Shown: piece by piece, positions 1-8,360 of the stretch
Numbering within the stretch: position 1 is the first letter of the stretch
Layout: each line of letters opens with the position of its first letter
From: Desulfobulbus propionicus
GTDB lineage: Bacteria; Desulfobacterota; Desulfobulbia; Desulfobulbales; Desulfobulbaceae
DNA length: 34,196 bases
Assembly: GCA_002746685.1 (NCBI GenBank)
Contig: PDQK01000017.1
Location: forward strand, 1 to 34,196
Direction: 5' to 3'
Translations under genes and position numbers: made by a program
The notes under the pieces: model-generated
What the model was told of the DNA's origin: nothing
Databases searched by the model: none
The model's input: the letters and a program-made list of their open reading frames with translations, nothing else

Positions 1-921
1 ATCAGCATAAATACCTGTGAATGGACGACCAGCAGCATTCATGACACCGCCATAAGAAGCAAGAATCCAGCCGTTAGCGGCAAGGAATGGAATGCTCGCC
101 CCAACTTTCTTCAGTACGCCTGCAGCATTACCGATGATGAGCAGACCAGACTGGGTAGCACAGATAAACATGATCAGCAGCATCCAGTACTGAGGCGTTT
201 TGATCATCTGTTGCCACTTCCAGTTCTTTTCGGTGGCCACAGCAACCTTTGGAGCAGTAGCGCCTTCCTTTACAGGTGCAGCAGGTGGAGTATATCCCTC
301 TGGAGGGGACATCAGCAACTGACCCGCGATGATAACAACAACCGCAAAGAAAATACCAAGAGCAACAAAACTACCGGTAATACCGTATTTGCCGAGCAAG
401 AATTTTGCCAAAGGCGAGATGTAGAGAGCTGCACCGCCGTAACCCATAACAACGAGGCCCGCTACCAGACCACGCATATGAGCTCCAAACCATACCAGTG
501 CGGCAGGGGTTGGAGATGCATAACCGATACCCATTGCGGTACCGCCAAGCACACCAAAACCGATCATCAACCCGGTGTAACTCTTCATTAAACCGGCGAT
601 GATACAACCAGCAGCAAGCAGAAGTCCACCAAGGGTTGCACCAAATTTAGGGCCAAATGCATCTCGGATTTTTCCACCCGGGATCATTGTCAGCGCAAAG
701 AAAATGATAGCCAGTGAAAAAGGAGTAGACAGCTGAGCCGCAGATAAATAACTCCAACCTGCATTTATGCCATCCATTGGTTGGCCAACCATTTCTGGTG
801 TTTTCGCGATCATTGCGCCCTTCCAGACACTCCAGGCATAGAGAATCCCCAAGCAGGCGTTGATAGCTGTACCCGAGAATGTCGTTATCCAGGCTTGTAC
901 AGGCACTTTGTCTTGACTCAT
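1..921 (-). CDS. OFA-family MFS transporter (oxalate/formate antiporter-like), 3' end cut by the window
   Basis: The minus strand reads 307 codons from an ATG at 921 to the window edge without a stop. A strong ribosome-binding site (GGGGGAGGT) lies 8-16 bases upstream of the ATG. The protein begins MSQDKVPVQAWITTFSGTAI and has successive hydrophobic segments typical of the 12-helix major facilitator fold. After the second helix comes the MFS loop signature (PGGKIRDAFGPKFGA), then the glycine-rich GVLGGTAMGIGYASPTPAAL segment seen in oxalate/formate antiporters. A hydrophilic central loop near residues 205-230 separates the two helix bundles. OFA members exchange small carboxylates (oxalate, formate, pyruvate, lactate) across the inner membrane; the substrate cannot be read from this sequence. 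The C-terminal bundle lies outside the window. Confidence 0.85.
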   Translation of the reverse strand, partial: MSQDKVPVQAWITTFSGTAINACLGILYAWSVWKGAMIAKTPEMVGQPMDGINAGWSYLSAAQLSTPFSLAIIFFALTMIPGGKIRDAFGPKFGATLGGLLLAAGCIIAGLMKSYTGLMIGFGVLGGTAMGIGYASPTPAALVWFGAHMRGLVAGLVVMGYGGAALYISPLAKFLLGKYGITGSFVALGIFFAVVVIIAGQLLMSPPEGYTPPAAPVKEGATAPKVAVATEKNWKWQQMIKTPQYWMLLIMFICATQSGLLIIGNAAGVLKKVGASIPFLAANGWILASYGGVMNAAGRPFTGIYAD

Positions 922-1823
922 AAAACTTACCTCCCCCTTTGTATGATTTACTATCGTAAAATACGGAGTTACTCCCCGCACCTTTAAGGACAACGCAATC
1001 AATACAACAACTTCAGCAAGAAAAATGAATTGAAGTTAAGCCGTTATAACAACCCGAAAAGTAGGCGTCAAGCTATAAAAAGTCATGATTTATAAGGAAA
1101 AAAAAGAGAAAGCACAGCAAATTAGAGAGGTATGAATTCAAGATAAAAAACATAAACAATACCAGATGCAGCAATAGGATTCAAGTTCTTAGCGAATGTT
1201 TTTCCATTTTTCCTTGTAATCAGCTTCCCAGAAATGAATGGAAATTCAGCCCTATTTCCCTTTTAACCTACAGTTATTACAGTCCTTCGTGCCTCAGCTC
1301 TGAGAGTAATACCTGCCGACACCTCTTAAACAGGAAGGGGGCACTTCACGCCAACACCCATCACAAAAAAATGACACCGAATGTACACCTGCCGATAAAA
1401 AACACAGCAGAACAATTATTGTTATCCTTTAGTTCATTATTACTGATACAGAAAAAAGAACACCCCCCAAAAGGCATCCAGCTCCAACCAAAGGGTGTTG
1501 GAGCTATATGCCTTTTTTTTCATTAAAAACAGCTGGTTAAATTAAAAAAAAGCTTCTGGTGTGGGCCAAAAGGGCGCGCATAGCATTGGTTTTTCAAAAG
1601 AGGTTTTATGAAAGCGAAAGGATAAGCGGTGGCCTGCTCCTGCCAACGCCTTATTTGCATGTACAGAAAAGATGTTACACGAACAAATTTGTGAGGAGTA
1701 AGGCTGATGGGTTACGGATTCCCCGCGTTAGACCATGGTGCTTGGTTGGTACTTTTCAAAATTTTTTTGTATTATTTTGCATAAATAACTTGTCTTTCAC
1801 CAAAAAGTTGTCGATAGAAGGAT
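922..1823. other. Non-coding interval between divergent genes
   Basis: About 900 AT-rich bases separate the minus-strand transporter from the plus-strand motB gene. It should hold the promoters of both, but I could not pick a convincing -35/-10 pair for either. The one strong element is a Rho-independent terminator at 1469-1520. Reading frames here lack ribosome-binding sites and recognisable protein features, including a 154-codon frame from 1559 that runs into motB out of frame. I regard them as chance. Confidence 0.5.
1469..1520 (+). terminator. Strong Rho-independent terminator, no obvious gene upstream
   Basis: AAAAGGCAT and AGCTCCAAC (1469-1477, 1480-1488) pair with GTTGGAGCT and ATGCCTTTT (1497-1505, 1508-1516), with a 2-nt internal loop and an 8-nt apical loop. 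Eight T residues follow on the plus strand. The orientation fits a plus-strand transcript, but the nearest gene upstream runs the other way, so the transcript it ends is unknown. Confidence 0.75.
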
Positions 1824-2978
1824 ATGGAAAAGACACCTCCACACAACACGGACGTGCACCACGCTCATGTAAACGTGCCTGCCCAGGAAGAAGCCACAGG
1901 CATTACCTCAAAAGCGGTTGTAGACTGGAACGTGACGACCACCCAGCCAACTTTTGTTATCGAAGACTCATTTTTTCGCTCACGAACCCCAAAGCCTGTG
2001 CACTGGTCCATTGCGTGGTCTGATGTAATGATGACCATGTTCATCCTCTTTCTCACCCTGTTTATTTATCAGTTGGCAAACCGGGAGTTTCTCAACCCAG
2101 AAAGCGTGGAGGTAATTGCAGGAACCGTTATTTCTACCCCGCCGCTCTCGCAGCAAGGTGCGGTTTTTTTCCACCCCATTTCACCACAGATATCCAAACA
2201 GCAAACACGACCTTTCAGGTCTGTTGAACGGGTTGCCGAAAAAACCATTGCCAAGGAACCACGGGAAGAAGAAATTCCTGCCTCTGTGCACCCCATTGAA
2301 AAGTCCACTCAACCTGTTGTTGGAGCAAGTAAAGAGGGTGAAGAGCCCCTTCCCCTTGCCCCAAAAAAGCACGGGAAGGGAATAATTATTACTCGTGATA
2401 TGGTGGTTGAAAAGTCCATTCTACCATCTGAGGGGCAACTTCAGGTAATGCCGGAGCAAGTGCCGGCCACATCACCTGAAGAAATTATCACCGAAATATA
2501 TGATCTGTCGCAAACCACCCTTGCAGAGGAAAAACTGGAAAAATTTGCTTCAGTGGAGCTCATTCCAGATAAAACGATGCGCATTATTTTGACCGGTGAC
2601 CTGCTCTTTTCCTCTGGTCAGGCAGAGTTGTCTTTAGCATCACAAAACTCTTTGCGAAAACTCTCAGCGGTCATTGCTCAGACACCGTACATGATCAACG
2701 TTGTCGGCCACACCGACTCTATCCCCATGCACTCGGAGCAATATCCTACCAACTGGGAATTGTCTGTAGCAAGAGCAAGCCGGGTGGCCCGCTTCCTGAT
2801 TGAAGATATGGGCATTTCAGGCACCCAGATTGTGGTGTCAGGGTTTAGCTATTTTCGGCCCATAAAACGCAATTCCAATGAACAGAACCGCAAGGCTAAC
2901 CGGCGGGTGGAGATTATCCTTTCAAAAGAGCTGCCACCAGTAGCTCCACAAGCCTCAAGAACACAACTCATGCAATAA
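1824..2978 (+). CDS. motB: MotB/PomB-like flagellar stator protein with OmpA-family peptidoglycan-binding domain
   Basis: This 384-residue protein is the likely peptidoglycan-anchored half of the flagellar stator ion channel. A hydrophilic N-terminus of about 60 residues precedes one membrane helix at about 62-83. The helix contains WSIAWSDVMMTMF, in which D67 matches the ion-carrying aspartate of MotB (D32 in E. coli). A long proline- and glutamate-rich periplasmic linker (about 85-245) leads to a C-terminal OmpA/MotB domain with the motifs NVVGHTDSIP, NWELSVARA and NRKANRRVEI. AGAAGG sits just before the ATG at 1824. The next gene encodes the MotA partner 8 bases downstream. The cytoplasmic tail is longer than in classic MotB (about 28 residues before the helix in E. 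coli). No flagellar or chemotaxis genes are visible, so another use such as a gliding or TolR-like motor cannot be excluded. Confidence 0.82.
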   Translation: MEKTPPHNTDVHHAHVNVPAQEEATGITSKAVVDWNVTTTQPTFVIEDSFFRSRTPKPVHWSIAWSDVMMTMFILFLTLFIYQLANREFLNPESVEVIAGTVISTPPLSQQGAVFFHPISPQISKQQTRPFRSVERVAEKTIAKEPREEEIPASVHPIEKSTQPVVGASKEGEEPLPLAPKKHGKGIIITRDMVVEKSILPSEGQLQVMPEQVPATSPEEIITEIYDLSQTTLAEEKLEKFASVELIPDKTMRIILTGDLLFSSGQAELSLASQNSLRKLSAVIAQTPYMINVVGHTDSIPMHSEQYPTNWELSVARASRVARFLIEDMGISGTQIVVSGFSYFRPIKRNSNEQNRKANRRVEIILSKELPPVAPQASRTQLMQ

Positions 2979-2986
2979 TAATCATT

Positions 2987-3826
2987 ATGAGACGGAAAAA
3001 TCTGATCGGCTTTATCTTATGCGTGGTGATTTTCGTTACCGGGTTTCTTCTTAAAGGTAACCTGAGCCTCTATTTCAATGTAGCGGGGTTATTGATTGTG
3101 GTTGGAGGAAGCCTTGCTGCCTCACTGCTGAGTTTTCAATTTTCCAGGCTGAAAATTGTGTTCATGGTGGTGCGTGCTTCCTATACCCAGCGCAACATTT
3201 CTGAGGAAGATATTGTCAACATCCTGATTAATTTGTCTATTAAATCTCGCCTGGAAGGTATCTTGTCACTTCAGGAAGAAGAGCATGAGACGTCCATCCT
3301 TTTCTTGCGCAGAGGACTGGGGTGTTTGGTTGATAATTATACCCCACACCAAATTCGCGATATTCTCAACACAGAGATGTATTTTTTTAAGCTCCGCCGT
3401 GAGGATAGTGAACGCGTTTTACGTACCATTGGAGATTTTTTCCCGGCCTTTGGGATTGTCGGTTCTGTCGTGGGCCTCATTTCCATGCTTGCAGGTATCG
3501 GTGACACTTCCATGATCCTGAAAACCGTCCCCGTGGCGCTTACCTCGACCCTGTATGGGTTAGTTTTTGCCAATTTTTTCTTCATTCCCTTTGCTGCTAA
3601 TTTGCGCGAGCGAACCAATCAGGAGTTGCTCCTCCAGAAAATTATCATGGAAGGGATCATTGCCATTGAAAGCGAGGTAAACCCAACCATCTTAAAAACC
3701 AAGCTGCTCTCCTTTCTCACCCCGTCGGCCCGTAAGGCTGACCTGGTGCCGCTTGCAAAAATCAGGCAACGTTTTAACATTCCAGACAATGCTGAATCTG
3801 CGGGCATTGACATCACCATAGAGTAA
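2987..3826 (+). CDS. motA: MotA/PomA-like flagellar stator channel subunit
   Basis: This 279-residue protein has two N-terminal membrane helices (about 7-24 and 31-50), a cytoplasmic domain, and two further helices (about 153-172 and 180-203), the MotA layout. The third helix reads FFPAFGIVGSVVGLISMLAG and the fourth VPVALTSTLYGLVFANFFF. P153 and P182 stand where MotA proteins carry conserved prolines next to the ion path. With the preceding MotB-like protein it should form the proton- or sodium-driven stator that turns the flagellar motor. The gene starts 8 bases after motB, so the two are co-transcribed. The usual order is motA then motB, and here it is reversed. A weak terminator follows. 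Confidence 0.85.
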   Translation: MRRKNLIGFILCVVIFVTGFLLKGNLSLYFNVAGLLIVVGGSLAASLLSFQFSRLKIVFMVVRASYTQRNISEEDIVNILINLSIKSRLEGILSLQEEEHETSILFLRRGLGCLVDNYTPHQIRDILNTEMYFFKLRREDSERVLRTIGDFFPAFGIVGSVVGLISMLAGIGDTSMILKTVPVALTSTLYGLVFANFFFIPFAANLRERTNQELLLQKIIMEGIIAIESEVNPTILKTKLLSFLTPSARKADLVPLAKIRQRFNIPDNAESAGIDITIE

Positions 3827-3848
3827 TTTATCTCACAAGAGGATAGCT

Positions 3849-3886
3849 AAAAACAGCTGGGAGGTGTACTATATAAGCTGTTTTTT
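3849..3886 (+). terminator. Possible Rho-independent terminator after motA
   Basis: AAAAACAGCT (3849-3858) pairs with AGCTGTTTTT (3876-3885) across a 17-nt loop, and the T run continues one base. The stem is AT-rich with a large loop, so termination may be leaky. It is correctly placed 23 bases after the motA stop codon. Confidence 0.5.
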
Positions 3887-4019
3887 GGTTCTTGCTCTAC
3901 AATCCCAAAAGCATTTTTGCCCATATTCCAGTCGCTTTCAGCTGTTATCGGCCTGAACTGGAAAACCTGCATTTTTTCGGGCTTTTTAACCAACTTCCAC
4001 TATCCTCTTATAATCGCTT

Positions 4020-7000
4020 ATGTCTGCTCCCTTTGTTCATCTTCATGTGCATACCCAGTACTCCATGCTTGATGGAGCCATCCGTTTAAAAGATTTAATT
4101 GCCAAGGCTAAAGAATTTGACATGCCTGCGGTGGCAGTTACTGACCATGGTGCCATGTATGGTGCGCTGGAGTTCTACGAGAAGGCTAAAAAATCAGGAA
4201 TTAAACCGCTGGTGGGCTGCGAATTCTATGTTGCTGAAAAGGGAATGCTCATTCATGATCGGTCTGCAGGGCACAACTTCCACCTAGTGGCGTTAGCCCA
4301 AAATAAAACTGGCTACGCCAACCTGATGAAACTCACTTCCATTGCACAGCGGCAGGGGTTTTATTACAAACCACGTATCGACTTTCCCACCTTGTTTGAG
4401 CATAACGAAGGGCTGATTGTCCTCACCGCCTGCCTCCATGGTGAGATTCCATGGCGCATCACCCATAACGACCATGCAGGGGCTCGTGCCAAAGCTGCTG
4501 AAATAAAAAATGTATTTGATGATCGTCTCTATTTTGAGCTCCAGGAAAACGGCATTGTTGAGCAGACGGTAGCAAACAAAGGATTAATGGAGCTGGCCAA
4601 GGAGCTTGACATTAAACTGGTTGCCACCAATGATTGCCACTACCTGACCAAGGAAGAGTCCTACGCCCACGAGGTACTCCTCTCAATCCAGACAGGGAAA
4701 ACCATCACCGATCCCAACCGGTTCCGCTTCCCAACCCAGGATCTGTATTTTAAATCAGCAGAAGAAATATCTGCCCAGTTTTCGTATTGCCCGGAAGCCG
4801 TGACCAACACCCTGGAGGTTGCCGAGAGGTGCAATCTGGAGTTGGAGTTTGGTAACCACTACTTCCCGGTATTCCCTGTCCCTGAAGGCGACACCCTGGA
4901 AACCGTGTTTGAAAAAACCTGCTGGGATGGGCTGAAGCAGCGGCTGGATCACCTCAAGGAGCTTCAGGAGGTTTCTGAAGAGCTTGAGCAAAGTTATAAA
5001 GAACGGCTGGAGATGGAAATCGGGGTTATCAAAACCATGGGTTTTTCCGGCTACTTTCTTATTGTTGCAGACTTTATCAACTGGGCCAAAGCGCAAAAAA
5101 TTCCAGTGGGCCCCGGGCGTGGTTCAGGCGCCGGGAGTCTTGCTGCCTTTGCCATGTTTATCACTGATATCGACCCCATTCCTTACGGTCTTATCTTTGA
5201 GCGTTTTCTCAATGTGGAACGGATGTCCATGCCCGACTTTGATGTGGATTTCTGTAAAGATCGGCGTGATGAGGTAATCGATTATGTGCGTGGCAAATAC
5301 GGCGGAGACGACTATGTAGCCCAGATTGTCGCCTACGGTTCCATGAAGGCCAGGGCTGTTTTGCGTGACGTGGGCCGGGTTCTGGAAATACCGCTGCCAG
5401 TGGTGGACCGGATCGCCAAATTGGTGCCTGACGAGCTCAAAATCACCCTCAAAAAGGCCATAGAAAAAGAGCCGCGTCTCAAAGATGCCATGAAAGAGGA
5501 TGACGTCCGAGAACTCCTCACCGTGGCCCAAACCCTGGAAGGATTATCCCGTCACAAGTCTACTCATGCAGCGGGTGTAGTTATTTCTCCCACACCTTTG
5601 GTGGATTACCTCCCGGTCTGTATAGGGCCCAACAAGGAAATCCTGACCCAGTATGACATGAAGTACACCGAGAAAACCGGGCTGATCAAGTTCGACTTCC
5701 TCGGGCTCAAAACGCTCACCGTCATCGACCGGGCGCTGAAGCTCATTGCCTATGATGTGGGGAAGGATGTGGATTTAAGCAAGATCCCCATGGATGACAT
5801 CAAAACCTATGAGTTACTGTGTCGGGGAGATAGCCTGGGGGTATTCCAGCTTGAAAGTGACGGGATGCGTGAGCTGCTGATAAAAATGCATCCCGAGCAA
5901 TTCACTGATCTGATTGCCCTGGTGGCGCTCTACCGCCCTGGCCCGCTGGACTCCGGCATGGTGGACACCTTTGTCAATACCAAGCATGGCAGGCAGGTGG
6001 CAGATTATCCGCTACCACAGATTAAATCTGTGCTGGAAGAGACCTACGGGGTTATTGTCTACCAGGAACAGGTTATGAAAATCTCCAATATTCTGGCTGG
6101 TTACAGCCTGGGAGATGCAGACATTCTGCGCAGGGCCATGGGCAAGAAAATCCCAGAGGTTATGGAAGAGGAGCGGGAGAAATTCATGAATGGTGCCCGT
6201 GAAAACAATGTTCCTGAAGATAAGGCAAAGTATATCTTTGATCTTATGGCAAAATTTGCCGGCTACGGGTTCAACAAATCCCACTCCGCTGCCTATGCGC
6301 TCATTGCATACCAGACCGCTTACCTTAAGGCGCACTATCCAGCACAATTCCTGGCTGCCCTGCTCTCCTGTGATGTGGATAACACCGACAAGGTCGTCAA
6401 ATATATCTCCGAGTGTCGTCAACACACCATTGACGTCCTGCCGCCTGATATCAATGAATCGTTTAATGACTTTACCGTTATCAAGGACCGAATTCGTTTT
6501 GGTCTTGCTGCGGTAAAAAATGTTGGTGGTGCAGCACTGGATTCCATCATTGCAGAACGCAAGGAAAACGGACCGTTCTCTACTCTGGGTGATTTCTGCA
6601 ACCGTATTGACGGGAGCAAGGTTAACCGCAAGGTGATTGAAAGTTTAATCAAGGCAGGAGCCTTTGACTCCATGGGATGCAAACGCTCTCAACTCATGGA
6701 AGTCCTGGACAGCGCCCTGGAGCAGGCCAAGGCTGTCCAACGAGACCGGATGAGTGGGCAGATGAGTTTGTTTGCCCTTGGAGGCGCGCAGAGTGCAGCA
6801 CAGGCAGCAGCTGAAATTGCCCTGCCAGACATCGACGAGTGGCCGGAGCTGCAACGGCTTTCCTTTGAAAAAGAGACTGTCGGTTTTTTCCTCACCGGCC
6901 ACCCTTTAGAAGGCATCAAAAAAGAAATGGATATGATCATCGATGCTGATGTGGAACATGTAGCCGAATGCAGGGATGGGCAGGTTATCCGCACGGGCGG

Positions 7001-7553
7001 GCTGGTCTCAAGTTACAAGGAGCATAAGTCAAAGAAAGGCGACCGGATGGCCTTTATCTCCATTGAAGATATGAACGCAGCTATTGAAGTCATTGTTTTC
7101 CCTAATACCTTTGCCCGGTGCTCTGAAATGTTGCGGAGTGAAAAACCGCTGGTTGTTTCCGGGACAGTCCAGCAGGGAGAGCGGGGAGCAAAAATTATTG
7201 CTGAGGAGATTGTTCCGGTTGCGCACGCCATGGAAAAGTATACTGAAAAAGCTGCCATCTCCATAAACGCTGAGAAAACCTCGCGCCAGCATCTTATTCA
7301 GTTGAAAGAGTTACTGTATAAACACCACGGTCAAACCCCGCTGAATCTGACCCTCCAGTTTGCTGGTCGTGGTGAGGTAGATATTGACATATTAAAAGAC
7401 CTTAGCATTAAATCGTGTCCTGATTTTATCCGCGATGTAACCGGTTTATGTGGTACCAGATCACTTGCATTGCAGATGAAAAAGCCTGAGGTGCGCCGCT
7501 GGGGTAACGGCAACGGGAAGGGGAGATACCAGGGCAAGCCAAAGAGTAACTAG
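4020..7553 (+). CDS. dnaE: DNA polymerase III alpha subunit
   Basis: This is the 1177-residue replicative polymerase subunit, normal length for the DnaE1 type. The N-terminal PHP domain opens with VHLHVHTQYSMLDGAI (His7, His9, His11). The palm contains GPGRGSGAGSLAAF and MPDFDVDF, giving catalytic aspartates D406 and D408; the third is D559 in IKFDFLGL. These match E. coli D401, D403 and D555. The fingers and a helix-hairpin-helix region follow. An internal clamp-binding motif QMSLF lies at 914-918, and an OB fold at about 980-1060 includes VSSYKEHKSKKGDRMAFI. The ATG at 4020 gives the expected N-terminus but has no clear Shine-Dalgarno sequence, only AT-rich DNA. The gene stands alone between motBA and the cold-shock gene. 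Confidence 0.97.
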   Translation: MSAPFVHLHVHTQYSMLDGAIRLKDLIAKAKEFDMPAVAVTDHGAMYGALEFYEKAKKSGIKPLVGCEFYVAEKGMLIHDRSAGHNFHLVALAQNKTGYANLMKLTSIAQRQGFYYKPRIDFPTLFEHNEGLIVLTACLHGEIPWRITHNDHAGARAKAAEIKNVFDDRLYFELQENGIVEQTVANKGLMELAKELDIKLVATNDCHYLTKEESYAHEVLLSIQTGKTITDPNRFRFPTQDLYFKSAEEISAQFSYCPEAVTNTLEVAERCNLELEFGNHYFPVFPVPEGDTLETVFEKTCWDGLKQRLDHLKELQEVSEELEQSYKERLEMEIGVIKTMGFSGYFLIVADFINWAKAQKIPVGPGRGSGAGSLAAFAMFITDIDPIPYGLIFERFLNVERMSMPDFDVDFCKDRRDEVIDYVRGKYGGDDYVAQIVAYGSMKARAVLRDVGRVLEIPLPVVDRIAKLVPDELKITLKKAIEKEPRLKDAMKEDDVRELLTVAQTLEGLSRHKSTHAAGVVISPTPLVDYLPVCIGPNKEILTQYDMKYTEKTGLIKFDFLGLKTLTVIDRALKLIAYDVGKDVDLSKIPMDDIKTYELLCRGDSLGVFQLESDGMRELLIKMHPEQFTDLIALVALYRPGPLDSGMVDTFVNTKHGRQVADYPLPQIKSVLEETYGVIVYQEQVMKISNILAGYSLGDADILRRAMGKKIPEVMEEEREKFMNGARENNVPEDKAKYIFDLMAKFAGYGFNKSHSAAYALIAYQTAYLKAHYPAQFLAALLSCDVDNTDKVVKYISECRQHTIDVLPPDINESFNDFTVIKDRIRFGLAAVKNVGGAALDSIIAERKENGPFSTLGDFCNRIDGSKVNRKVIESLIKAGAFDSMGCKRSQLMEVLDSALEQAKAVQRDRMSGQMSLFALGGAQSAAQAAAEIALPDIDEWPELQRLSFEKETVGFFLTGHPLEGIKKEMDMIIDADVEHVAECRDGQVIRTGGLVSSYKEHKSKKGDRMAFISIEDMNAAIEVIVFPNTFARCSEMLRSEKPLVVSGTVQQGERGAKIIAEEIVPVAHAMEKYTEKAAISINAEKTSRQHLIQLKELLYKHHGQTPLNLTLQFAGRGEVDIDILKDLSIKSCPDFIRDVTGLCGTRSLALQMKKPEVRRWGNGNGKGRYQGKPKSN

Positions 7554-7757
7554 CACGAACACCTCACCTGTAAAAAATAACTGACTAAGGTTTCGTCAAA
7601 AAAGATAAACTGCTTGCTTTATTATCCATATGATGTATTAGTTGCATCCAAAGACGGATATTAACAGTTTGAGGGGTTGTCGGCACATCTCCCGTTGTTG
7701 AGGAGGCGACGAGATACATCGTATGAAACCGGCAATATAATATCCAATGTTAATGAA

Positions 7758-7794
7758 GTGGTCAGCTCAAAAGACCACATGCAGAGGAGAAGCA
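7758..7794 (+). promoter_or_regulatory. Hairpin and ribosome-binding site in the cold-shock gene leader
   Basis: GTGGTC (7758-7763) pairs with GACCAC (7773-7778). The hairpin ends a few bases before the strong ribosome-binding site AGAGGAGA (7782-7789), which serves the GTG start at 7795. The whole gap between dnaE and this gene (7554-7794) has no reading frame of note and could be a long 5' leader like those of cspA-type genes. A weak promoter match (TTGCTT at 7614, TATTAG at 7636, spacer 16) would give a leader of roughly 150 nt. A role as a temperature-responsive structure is inference. Confidence 0.4.
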
Positions 7795-7995
7795 GTGAGT
7801 AAAGGAATTGTAAAGTGGTTTAACGGGTCAAAGGGGTTCGGATTTATTGAGCAAGAAGATGGAACAGATGTATTTGTTCACTATTCTGCTATCCAGTCTG
7901 AAGGGTACAAAACCCTTGATGAAGGTGCTCAAGTTGAGTTTGACGTAGTTGATGGCCCAAAAGGTCCAGCAGCAGCCAACGTCGTTCAGCTCTAA
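7795..7995 (+). CDS. cspA: Cold-shock domain RNA chaperone (CspA family)
   Basis: This 66-residue protein is a single cold-shock domain and should bind single-stranded RNA or DNA and melt secondary structure. It opens [20 protein letters not shown], with RNP1 in KGFGFI and RNP2 in VFVHY, and ends [10 protein letters not shown] as CspA/CspD proteins do. The start is GTG at 7795, because AGAGGAGA lies 5-6 bases upstream and the protein then begins exactly where the family begins. An in-frame ATG at 7747 would add 16 residues unlike the family and would place the leader hairpin inside the coding region. A strong terminator follows 25 bases after the stop. The symbol denotes the family; which paralogue this is cannot be told. 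Confidence 0.93.
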   Translation: MSKGIVKWFNGSKGFGFIEQEDGTDVFVHYSAIQSEGYKTLDEGAQVEFDVVDGPKGPAAANVVQL

Positions 7996-8020
7996 GTTGT
8001 ACATCCACTTCATGTGATGT

Positions 8021-8056
8021 AAAAACGCCCTGCTCTTGGGGAGCAGGGCGTTTTTT
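8021..8056 (+). terminator. Strong, probably bidirectional Rho-independent terminator
   Basis: AACGCCCTGCTC (8024-8035) pairs perfectly with GAGCAGGGCGTT (8041-8052) around a 5-nt loop, followed by a T run on the plus strand. On the minus strand the stem is followed by five T residues, so it could also stop transcription arriving from the xerC-hslVU operon, which has no terminator of its own between 8361 and here. Confidence 0.9.
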
Positions 8057-8123
8057 ATTGTCGTAACTCTTCAGTCAGCCCCCACCTTTTGTTCCTTCAT
8101 CACTCTTTACGTACTCTTTTTTT

Positions 8124-8346
8124 ATGACTACATTTTCAGATCTTGGTATTGATAGCGATATTCTCAATAGCCTTACATCTTGAGGCAGACAGTAAATATG
8201 CTGCCCAGGTAATCAATGCTTTTTCAACGCTGCGCATCAATGGCAAGCCGGTTACCATTAAGGTTGCTGAAAGAAAACGCCCGTCAGCTCCGTATACAAA
8301 GAAACATCGTAAACAAGGTGGTGCTAAAAAGCCTGGAACTGTCTGA
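8124..8346 (+). pseudogene. Internally deleted DEAD-box RNA helicase remnant
   Basis: ATG at 8124 starts MTTFSDLGIDSDILNSLTS and stops at TGA 8181-8183. This is how DEAD-box helicases begin, just ahead of the Q motif (FSDLG at the start, then a short helix). In the next frame, from about 8182 to 8346, the sequence encodes EADSKYAAQVINAF, then LRINGKPVTIKVAERKRP and a lysine-rich tail. That resembles the end of the DbpA/CsdA-type RNA-binding domain (…VI.A….I.GK.V.V). The two pieces match the two ends of one helicase gene with everything between removed: all ATPase motifs and most of the RNA-binding domain, probably over 1 kb. They are joined out of frame at about 8172-8186. No ribosome-binding site is visible. 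A DEAD-box helicase next to a cold-shock gene makes functional sense. The assignment of the C-terminal piece is less certain than that of the N-terminal piece. Confidence 0.6.
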
Positions 8347-8360
8347 ACCCCCTCTTTCTC

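Noticed and set aside
1559..2023. 154-codon open frame upstream of and overlapping motB
   Set aside because: No ribosome-binding site, no recognisable domain, biased and cysteine/arginine-rich composition, and it runs through the well-supported motB in another frame.
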